The notes under the pieces: model-generated
Database searches by the model: none
What the model saw: the letters and a program-made list of their open reading frames with translations, nothing else
What the model was told of the DNA's origin: nothing
Part shown: positions 18,670-26,101 of the stretch, piece after piece
How the letters are laid out: each line of letters begins with the position of its first letter
Numbering within the stretch: position 1 is the stretch's first letter
Made by a program: the position numbers and the translations under genes
Assembly (NCBI GenBank): GCA_013214025.1
Contig: JABSRN010000049.1
Location: 104,855-168,854, forward strand
Length of the DNA stretch: 64,000 bases
Origin: Polyangiaceae bacterium
Lineage (GTDB): Bacteria > Myxococcota_A > Polyangia > Polyangiales > Polyangiaceae
Reading direction: 5' to 3'

Positions 18670-20232
18670 ATGACCAATACTTCCGATCCTAAGGCGCTGA
18701 ATTCGCGTCAGGGCACTGTGTACCTGGTGGGCTCTGGCCCGGGAGATCCGCGCTTGATTACCGTGCGTGGATTGGAGCTGTTGCGCCGTGCGGACGTCGT
18801 CCTACACGACCAGCTGTCTCACATGGCGTTGCTCGACGAGTGTCCGGCGACGGCTGAGCTCCGGGATGTTGGCAAGCGAGGGGGCAAAAAGAGTCCGTCT
18901 CAGGGTTGGATCACCGCCCAGTTGATCGAATTGGCCGAACAGGGGCGCGACGTTGTTCGTCTGAAGGGGGGAGATTCCTTCATATTCGCGCGCGGCGCCG
19001 AGGAGGCCGAAGCGCTGAGCCGGGCAGGAGTCCGCTTCGAAGTGATCCCGGGCATCTCCTCCCCGGTCGCCACCTCAGCCTACGCGGGCATCAGCCTGAC
19101 TCACCGTGATTTTTCGTCGAGCGTGACGTTCATTACGGGCAGCGACAAGGTAGGCAAGGCCTGGTCACCGGAGGCGTGGCAACGGTTAGCGACGGCGACC
19201 GCGACCATCTGTGTGTTGATGGGCATGCGCCGTATCAAAGAAATTTGCGACGCCATTATCGACGGAGGTCGCTCGCCGGAGACGCCTGCCGCTGTGATCC
19301 AGTGGGGGGCGAGGCCTCAGCAACGCGTGCTCACGGCCCCTTTGTCTGAACTCGCGGAACGGTCGAAAGCGGGCGGCTTCTCAAACCCAGCGGTCATTGT
19401 TGTAGGGGAGGTCGTGAGCCTTCGAGAAACCCTGAGCTGGTTTGAGAAGAAGCCGCTTTTTTCCAAGCGGGTGTTGGTGCCCCGGCCGAAACAGCAGGCA
19501 CGTGCCACAGCGCATTTGCTACGGGAACGCTCTGCCGAGCCCGTCGTGTTCCCAATGATAAGCATCGTCGATCCACCGGATTTGGCCCCGCTTCGAACGG
19601 CAATATCCAAGCTGGCTAGTTACGATTTGGTGCTCTTCACTAGCGCAAACGGCGTGGGCAGATTTTTTTCCGAGTTGGCGGCTCAGGGCGGTGATGCACG
19701 AGCCTTCGGCTCTGCGAAGGTCGGGGTGATCGGTCCGAAGACCGCCGAAGCCCTTCGGGAGCACGGCATCACGCCCGATCTGGAGGCACGGGAGTTCGTT
19801 GGGGAGGGTCTCCTCACTGCCATCGAGAAGGCCGGAAAGTTTGAGCGAGTACTGCTGGCGCGTGGTCTCGTCGGTAGGGCGCAGGTGCCGGATGCGTTAA
19901 AATTGACGGGAGCGTCAGTGGAGGTGGTGCCGGTCTACGAAACGTTGCCGGTGGGCGCCGAGGCGGGGTCATCGTTGTTCGCGATGTTTGAAGCCAAGGA
20001 GCTAGATTGCGTCCTGTTCACCTCGAGCTCCACCGTGCACTCGATGGTGGAAGTGTTGGGGGATCGTGCCCGCGAGTGCTTGAGCGGAGTCGTAGTGGCC
20101 AGCATCGGGCCGATAACCTCCGAGGCTTGCCGAGAGAACGGCATCGAACCCGATCTCATCGCTACCGAATACACGGTGCCGGGGTTGCTCGATGCACTCG
20201 AACAGCACTACTTGTCGCAAGCGCCGAGCTGA
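18670..20232 (+). CDS. Uroporphyrinogen-III C-methyltransferase / uroporphyrinogen-III synthase fusion
   Basis: 520 aa. Residues 18-260 are a SUMT (CobA-type) domain that uses S-adenosylmethionine to make precorrin-2: VYLVGSGPGDPRLITVRGLE, VVRLKGGDSFIFARGAEE, VIPGISSPVATSAYAGISLT. Residues 265-515 are HemD, which closes the tetrapyrrole ring (VLVPRPKQQA, LVLFTSANGV, PVYETLPVG, LFTSSSTVHSM, ASIGPITSEACRENG). The fusion puts ring closure and the siroheme/B12 branch in one polypeptide. I chose ATG 18670, since upstream in-frame sequence has no domain. hemE and hemG lie 15 kb away. Confidence 0.95.
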   Translation: MTNTSDPKALNSRQGTVYLVGSGPGDPRLITVRGLELLRRADVVLHDQLSHMALLDECPATAELRDVGKRGGKKSPSQGWITAQLIELAEQGRDVVRLKGGDSFIFARGAEEAEALSRAGVRFEVIPGISSPVATSAYAGISLTHRDFSSSVTFITGSDKVGKAWSPEAWQRLATATATICVLMGMRRIKEICDAIIDGGRSPETPAAVIQWGARPQQRVLTAPLSELAERSKAGGFSNPAVIVVGEVVSLRETLSWFEKKPLFSKRVLVPRPKQQARATAHLLRERSAEPVVFPMISIVDPPDLAPLRTAISKLASYDLVLFTSANGVGRFFSELAAQGGDARAFGSAKVGVIGPKTAEALREHGITPDLEAREFVGEGLLTAIEKAGKFERVLLARGLVGRAQVPDALKLTGASVEVVPVYETLPVGAEAGSSLFAMFEAKELDCVLFTSSSTVHSMVEVLGDRARECLSGVVVASIGPITSEACRENGIEPDLIATEYTVPGLLDALEQHYLSQAPS

Positions 20233-20293
20233 TTGATTCGAAACCTGATTGTCTAGGGAGCTGCCGGATTCAGTCGGCCGGGTGTGTGCCGCT

Positions 20294-23200
20294 TCAGTCC
20301 ACGCGGTACCTGGCCAACAGGAACTTGTTGTTGAGCTTCTTCGTCGTCAGCACATCGAACTTTTTAGGGTTGTCCAACTCGCGCTTGAGCGAACTGATGC
20401 GGGAGTGCTCTGTAGTAAAGAAGAATACCTTCACACCGAGCTTCTTCTGCTTCTTCATCCACTGCTTGAATTTTTTTCCGCTCGACACAAAGGCGGGCAT
20501 CTTGTTTCCAAGGTAGAAGTTCTCGCCCTTCCAGTTCATCTGATACGCTACCAGGGGCTCCTTGGGCGTTGAGCGATGCTCATAGTAGGCCTGCATAGTT
20601 TCGCGCTGTCCCCAATGGGGCGAGCACCGAACGAGGTACACATTGACGCCCCAGACGGCTCCAACAAGGGCGCTGGCACAAAGCGCTGTGGCGACATGGT
20701 GCCGGATGGGGCGCACCACCAGCAGCAGGCAGAGCACTGCGCTGACCAAGCCAAAGGCCAATAGGATGCCCTGGAAGTCCAGATGCTCAGGCCAGTGGCG
20801 GGAATAGTTATAGGTGAATAGTTGCATCAAGCGTGAGTTGCCCGCGGGCTTGATGTCGTTCTTGGTAAGATCTCGAGTCACGGCCAGAAGCGTGAGCGCG
20901 GCCATCACACCGAGGGCAGCGATGACGCTGTGTTCACTGTCGAGCTCGCGAGTCCGAGCTTCATCGGGGCCGGCTTTTATTCGCTGCCGCCCGAACGCGA
21001 TGGCGCCGAGTGTGATCAGTACGACGCCGAGCCCGATGCCCACGGCAGCGACCCACCATAGGGGCGCCTGGTCGCCAGGGGCATCTCCGGAAAGTGTGCC
21101 GGGGAAATTTCGAAAGGTGCCGTAGAGCATCAGCACGGAACCACTGCCGATCAGGGTCAGGTAGTGCGGAAGCTTTCCGGGTTTCGCGGGGGAGCCGTCA
21201 CCGAATAGGCGATCCAGTAGAGCGCCGGTGAGCATGCAGGCGGGCGGCACCAGGGGCAGGATGTAGTGGTGGAACTTCGTGAGGGTGATCGTGAACATAC
21301 CGAAGCAGGCGATCAGCCATACGAATAGGAACGACGAGCCGTTGCCGCTCCGGTCCGATGTGTGCTCGCCTCGTCGCATCCACCAGAATAGGCCGCCCAC
21401 GGCCATTCCGGACCACGGGAACAAGCCATATCCCAGCTGCCAGAGGTAATACCGGAAGCTGACGTCCGAGCCCTTGTTCGTGTCGTGGACGTGCACGAAG
21501 GCCCGCTTGAACATATCGTGGAAAATTAGGCGATCCGTGAAAGGCGAACCGTGGCGCATGAACATTTGCACGTACCAAGGCAGGGCGACGCAGAGCAGCA
21601 GTGCCAGACACGCTGGCAGTTCGGCGTGTCCCAGTTCATCGAAGCGCCGAGTGGCGACGATGAAGGCACCGAACGCGAAGACCGGCAAGATGAAACCTGG
21701 CGCGCCTTTGCCCATGGCGGCGAGGGCGACAAAGTACCAAGCGGCGAGGTAGGCGATCCGTTTCAGACGGCGCTCGCGACGGTTGCTGATCAGCAACGCT
21801 GCGGTGAGCGCAGTCCAGAGGCTGGCTAGTATCCATGGCTGAAGCTGGCGGTTCACCGGCTCGCTGCGCACGCAGGCGCGGTTGCCGGGCAAGCCGCAGT
21901 TGCCGCCACCAGAGCCAGACCAGAATACATCCGCGTGAAACTGGTAACCGAAGGCGCCAAGCCATTCCCGTATGCGGCTGAATGAAAACTCGCCCTCCCC
22001 CAAGTGGAACGCGACGTTTCGGGAGTACAGATACAAGACCTGCGGAATGATGGTCAGGAGGATGACGCCAAACACCAAGTGGAAGGCGCTGATCCTCAGG
22101 CGTCGAGCGCCTAGGTGGAGCTCGAAGCTCGGGGCGATCTTGTCTGCATCCGTATTCAGCGCGAGCAGTAATAGACCCATCGCGGCGCAAAGCGGAGCGA
22201 CGTAGGGCATGTCGGCCATCGTCTGGTGGGCGACAAAGTACCAGTAGGGAGTGCTGAGTAAGATCAGCACGCCGAAGAAGGCTGGCCGGCGCCCGTAGGC
22301 CTGGGCGACGCCCTTGTAGAGAGAGTACTCGCCCAGCAACGTCAGGATGAACAGCGGGGTTCGAGCTGCCCATTCGGGGTGCGGGTCCAGTCCTTGGTTG
22401 ACCGCAGCGAGCATTTGTCCGGGCTCGAACTGAACCCCCAGCAACGAAAAGCTCAGGCCCTGCATCCAAAAATTAAGAATGGGTTTCGACCAGAACCAGC
22501 CGTCTTGAGCCCACCAAAGCGAGATCCAGTCGTCTCTTGAGAGCATCTCGCGCGCGACTTCACCGTAGTGCGTTTCCCAAGGATCGCTTAGCGAGTAACT
22601 GCCGAGCAGGGGCAGATAGATCAGAGTCGTGATCGCGATGAGCCAGAAGCCATGTCGCTCGTGCAGCCTGCGATCCCTGCCGCCTTCGTCTTCGCGCCAG
22701 GCGCCGAAGGTGCGGCCAGTTCGGTAGATCGCCGTGACCAGCCATAGAAATGTCGCCGGCACCAACACGGCACAAAGCCACATCTGTTTGGGTAAGACCC
22801 CTTGTACCGCCGCGTACAAGACCGCGAGGAGAGCGCTGCCGCTGAGGGTGGCTTCCAGCAGTCGTGGAGCCAGCTCGCCGAGGGTTCCGCGTCGGGCTAC
22901 GGGTCCCTCGGTATCACCGAAGGAGCCGATCATTTGCATAGCGCCGAGCGCGGCCAACAGACAGCTGAGGAGCCCGACAGGCACGCTCGCTCGCCAATGG
23001 TCATTGGTGCCCATCAGAGTGAAAGCGGGCAAGCTCCCGAGCAAGAGCAAGAGCAGCCCGCTCGCGCGCTGCTTCAGGCTGGAGCGCTGCCGGGGAGCTT
23101 CCTCCTCGGTTGTCGGCGTAGACTCAGGCACCTTGGCGGGCGACTCGGCCTCGGAAAGTGTGGTGGCTTCTACGTCAGCATCGGAGCTTGCGCTCAATGC

Positions 23201-23299
23201 GGCGGCAGCTTCGGGGCTTGCTTCGAGCTCGAGCTCGGGCGCGGGGGCGTCTGGCGTCGCGGGGCGCGGGGTGTCGTCCGGGTCAGAGGATTCGGTCAT
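20294..23299 (-). CDS. ArnT/PMT-like GT-C glycosyltransferase
   Basis: 1001 aa. Residues 1-75 are an acidic, low-complexity cytoplasmic tail rich in Glu, Ala, Ser and Pro. About 14 membrane helices follow. The catalytic first loop contains SDPWETHYGEVAREML with the paired acidic residues of the GT-C/GT83 fold, then WWAQDGWFWSKPILNFW. Such enzymes move a sugar from a polyprenyl phosphate donor to lipid A or another acceptor at the periplasmic face. The C-terminal part is unusually long. No SD sequence is visible, because a run of nine C residues sits directly before the ATG. Confidence 0.85.
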   Translation of the reverse strand: MTESSDPDDTPRPATPDAPAPELELEASPEAAAALSASSDADVEATTLSEAESPAKVPESTPTTEEEAPRQRSSLKQRASGLLLLLLGSLPAFTLMGTNDHWRASVPVGLLSCLLAALGAMQMIGSFGDTEGPVARRGTLGELAPRLLEATLSGSALLAVLYAAVQGVLPKQMWLCAVLVPATFLWLVTAIYRTGRTFGAWREDEGGRDRRLHERHGFWLIAITTLIYLPLLGSYSLSDPWETHYGEVAREMLSRDDWISLWWAQDGWFWSKPILNFWMQGLSFSLLGVQFEPGQMLAAVNQGLDPHPEWAARTPLFILTLLGEYSLYKGVAQAYGRRPAFFGVLILLSTPYWYFVAHQTMADMPYVAPLCAAMGLLLLALNTDADKIAPSFELHLGARRLRISAFHLVFGVILLTIIPQVLYLYSRNVAFHLGEGEFSFSRIREWLGAFGYQFHADVFWSGSGGGNCGLPGNRACVRSEPVNRQLQPWILASLWTALTAALLISNRRERRLKRIAYLAAWYFVALAAMGKGAPGFILPVFAFGAFIVATRRFDELGHAELPACLALLLCVALPWYVQMFMRHGSPFTDRLIFHDMFKRAFVHVHDTNKGSDVSFRYYLWQLGYGLFPWSGMAVGGLFWWMRRGEHTSDRSGNGSSFLFVWLIACFGMFTITLTKFHHYILPLVPPACMLTGALLDRLFGDGSPAKPGKLPHYLTLIGSGSVLMLYGTFRNFPGTLSGDAPGDQAPLWWVAAVGIGLGVVLITLGAIAFGRQRIKAGPDEARTRELDSEHSVIAALGVMAALTLLAVTRDLTKNDIKPAGNSRLMQLFTYNYSRHWPEHLDFQGILLAFGLVSAVLCLLLVVRPIRHHVATALCASALVGAVWGVNVYLVRCSPHWGQRETMQAYYEHRSTPKEPLVAYQMNWKGENFYLGNKMPAFVSSGKKFKQWMKKQKKLGVKVFFFTTEHSRISSLKRELDNPKKFDVLTTKKLNNKFLLARYRVD

Positions 23300-23300
23300 T

Positions 23301-23309
23301 GGGGGGGGG
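23301..23309 (-). repeat. Homopolymer C9 tract at the glycosyltransferase ribosome site
   Basis: Nine consecutive C residues (minus strand) end one base before the ATG of the glycosyltransferase gene and occupy the place where a Shine-Dalgarno sequence should be. Length changes here would alter translation initiation without a frameshift. Confidence 0.7.
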
Positions 23310-23592
23310 ATGCTTCGAAATCGGTGACCGGCTGCGATAGGCGAGCCGTTTCGCTACGCAGGCCACGAGCGCCGTGATCTATCAACTTTGCCCGCTGATG
23401 CCCAGGATCTCGGGCCCGGGCTGGTCGGCCTGGCGCGCGCAGCGGAAGGCTCGGGGGCATCCGTGTAACCTATGGAAATCATGATTCATTATGCCGCGAG
23501 GAGAAGCTTTGGCCGGGCTAAGAAGTCTGGCGAGCGACGGACGGCGGGAGTTGGAGCTGGTGTAGCCCCCGCGACACCGTATTCTGGGGGCT

Positions 23593-23898
23593 GTGACCCT
23601 ACGAACTACCCTGGTGTTCTCAGGCCTGGCGGCGCTGTTGGCGTTTGCTGGCTGCAAGGACCGCAAAAACACCGCTGGGGGCGAGCTGAGCCGAGCCCAG
23701 TGCCGCGAGTTGATTCGCATCGAACACGCATTTATGTCCGCGGACACACCCGGCATGGCTATCTCGTTGGGCGCGCTCGAAAATCGCAAGCTGGACGATT
23801 GCCTCAAACGCGGAAGCGAGATGGCGTATGAGTGCATCCAGAGTGCGGAGAGCGAATCGGATGTTCACGACTGTGAAGAGGACATGTTGGACCTCTAG
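23593..23898 (+). CDS. Small four-cysteine lipoprotein
   Basis: 101 aa from a GTG. The signal peptide ends at a good lipobox (LLAFAGC, C21). The mature part is about 80 residues, acidic and helical, with four evenly placed cysteines (AQCRE, DDCLK, YECIQ, HDCEED) that could form two disulfides. Function unknown. It ends 4 bp before the larger lipoprotein gene, so the two probably form an operon. Confidence 0.75.
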   Translation: MTLRTTLVFSGLAALLAFAGCKDRKNTAGGELSRAQCRELIRIEHAFMSADTPGMAISLGALENRKLDDCLKRGSEMAYECIQSAESESDVHDCEEDMLDL

Positions 23899-23902
23899 GT
23901 CG

Positions 23903-26101
23903 ATGTTGCGACCCCGGCCACGCTGGGTCCCGCTCGCTCTGGCTATGGTGATGGCTACAGCGGTGGGTGGCTGTGGCGCGGGCGCGCAGCCGCCCGAGGC
24001 GCCGGCAGCCGCTCAGGAGTCCGCTCCGGTGGACGACAACGCGGTGCTGGCAAAGCGTATCGGCGAATTGCCTGATCTGGGCTCGGTGTATGGAGCGCTG
24101 CCGCCATCAGTGACGACGACACTTGAGAAACAGATCGCCGCGCTGAACGACGCTGACCGAGCGACGCTATTGGACCCCGAAGGTGTGATCGCTCGGCTCC
24201 GGCCCTTGCTTTACGTAGTCGGAGGCGGCGGCAGCCCCCTGGCTCTTCGCGCCCTGGCGTTCTCGCCGGCGGCGGCGCGCGAGCTAGCCGAGCAAGCGCC
24301 AGGCACGCTTCCCGTTGGAGCGTCGAGCTGGGGTCCGGTGGTGAATCAAGTCAGTCGTCGCGCTGCTCGCCAGCTGTTAGCCCGCGAGCGCCTGGATTAC
24401 GATCGTGAAGGCGAGTGGTCGGCTTCTCAGATTGACCGTGTCAGGCGCTGCGCTGCGCTGCTAGGGCAGTGGGAGCTGGTGGATTCAGCGATGGCACTTC
24501 AGCTCAAGAACGAGCCGTCGATGGCTCATCGATTGCAGGCTGCACGGCGGGCTCTCCAGGCCGTTCGAATCGATGAAGCGCGATGGCTCCTCGACCTTGT
24601 CGACCCGGAGAAGCCATCCCAAAAAGTCGAGTTGGCGAGGCTGCGAGCCTTACAGCTCAGCGCAGAGAGCGTGCAAGAAGTGCCTGCGGAGCCGCCGGAG
24701 GTCAGCCTCGCGGTGGCTCAGGCTCGGTCGCATATGCGACTGCAGGCCTTCGATTCAGCGGAAGCTTGGCTCAAGGGCATCGCTCCCGAAGCTGCGCTCC
24801 GACTGGATGTTGCGGTTCTGCAGGCACGCGTCGCGTCTCGCGACGACCTGTGTCCTGGAATTCCTTCGGGGACCGGAACGCGGGCCCTCTGTGCAGCGTT
24901 GTGGAAAGCGCACTGGACACGATTGGGGCGCGGTCGATCTCTTGAGCTCGCGTGGCAGTCTGGTCAAGGTCGGGACGCGCTGAGCGCGGAGTCCTACTTC
25001 GGCTTGCGCTATGTGGTGCCGTGGATGTACGGCGGCGCCTCCGGTCAGTCCCTCATCGAAGAATTGGCCCAGCTCTCTCAGGCAGCTTCCGAGGTGGAAA
25101 GTTTGGCGCCTCGATTCAGCGGTTTGCGGCTATCCGTTGACACTCTGCGGTCCGTGTTGCTTGCCTCGATGCAGCGAGAATCGAGCCAAGCCATTCAAGT
25201 CCCGCAGGATCAGCAAGACGAGCTGGTGTCGCGAGCGATCCAGGAGCTCAAGAAGTCCCCGACACCCGTGGCGTCCACAGCCGCAGCTCTGAGCGTGGCG
25301 GCGATGCTTGTGCAGCACCGAGACCTATCGAGTTTGTTGAATTCGCTGCCGGAGAACATGCCGCCCGCCCTGGCCCGGGTAGGGGCGGAGCTGCAGCTAT
25401 TGTCAGCAATTGCGACGGACAACCAGGCCATGGCATCCAAGGCTAAGGAACGGCTGACGGAAATATTGCTCTCACCGGGGACGGGGGAGGATCGCGCAGA
25501 AATGGTCCTGGCGCTATCGGAGGCCAGTTTCGCTATGAGCCGAAAGCCGGGCGATGCTGAAGTGTTGGCCCGCGTGGCGGAGCGACTTCTGTCGTCGAGC
25601 AACCCGCCACAGCTCCGCCTGCGAGCCGTGTTGGATCGGGCGGGAGCCTTGCAAGCGATCGGCGACACGACGGGGGCAATCGAAAGCTTGGAAAAGATCA
25701 TCGCCGATCAGACGCCCCCCGGGCCACGGGATCCCCGCTGGGACCTGTACGTATTGGCGAGGAGCTATCTGTTGATCCTGCGCGGTACGAGTGCAGGGCC
25801 TGCGGAGCGGCGGGAGTACCGTGAACTACTGGCTCGCTACCTGGACGAGGTCGACGCTGCCGGAGGGGCTGCGCCGAGCGTGCGCGCCTGGACCACCGCG
25901 TGGTCGGCACAGCTTCGCGGATCCTTTCGGCTCAATCAGCGTGCCCTCGGAAACATGGTTGGCAAACAAAACGCTCGCCTGATGAGAGCGGGCACGCTAC
26001 CTGCCGGCAGCATCAATCTGAGTTTTCGTTACACAGCTGACGGCAAGCTGACCAACGTGGTTGGCGTCGGCTCGCGGCTATTGCCCCTGCGCTTGCCGTA
26101 G
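23903..26101 (+). CDS. Large TPR-like lipoprotein, unknown function
   Basis: 732 aa from ATG 23903, which gives a clean lipoprotein signal peptide (lipobox AVGGC, C24); in-frame sequence further upstream overlaps the previous gene. The mature protein is almost all alpha-helical, Ala/Leu-rich, with repeat-like segments (YDREGEWSASQIDRVRRCA; RARLDLV-type helices) resembling tetratricopeptide arrays, so it probably binds proteins in the periplasm. The C-terminal 50 residues (GSINLSFRYTADGKLTNVVG) look like a small beta domain. No enzyme motif. It meets valS stop to stop with no spacer. Confidence 0.75.
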   Translation: MLRPRPRWVPLALAMVMATAVGGCGAGAQPPEAPAAAQESAPVDDNAVLAKRIGELPDLGSVYGALPPSVTTTLEKQIAALNDADRATLLDPEGVIARLRPLLYVVGGGGSPLALRALAFSPAAARELAEQAPGTLPVGASSWGPVVNQVSRRAARQLLARERLDYDREGEWSASQIDRVRRCAALLGQWELVDSAMALQLKNEPSMAHRLQAARRALQAVRIDEARWLLDLVDPEKPSQKVELARLRALQLSAESVQEVPAEPPEVSLAVAQARSHMRLQAFDSAEAWLKGIAPEAALRLDVAVLQARVASRDDLCPGIPSGTGTRALCAALWKAHWTRLGRGRSLELAWQSGQGRDALSAESYFGLRYVVPWMYGGASGQSLIEELAQLSQAASEVESLAPRFSGLRLSVDTLRSVLLASMQRESSQAIQVPQDQQDELVSRAIQELKKSPTPVASTAAALSVAAMLVQHRDLSSLLNSLPENMPPALARVGAELQLLSAIATDNQAMASKAKERLTEILLSPGTGEDRAEMVLALSEASFAMSRKPGDAEVLARVAERLLSSSNPPQLRLRAVLDRAGALQAIGDTTGAIESLEKIIADQTPPGPRDPRWDLYVLARSYLLILRGTSAGPAERREYRELLARYLDEVDAAGGAAPSVRAWTTAWSAQLRGSFRLNQRALGNMVGKQNARLMRAGTLPAGSINLSFRYTADGKLTNVVGVGSRLLPLRLP

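Noticed and set aside
20007..20516. Plus-strand frame over the end of the SUMT-HemD gene and the convergent glycosyltransferase
   Set aside because: It overlaps two real genes in other frames and has an unnatural residue composition.
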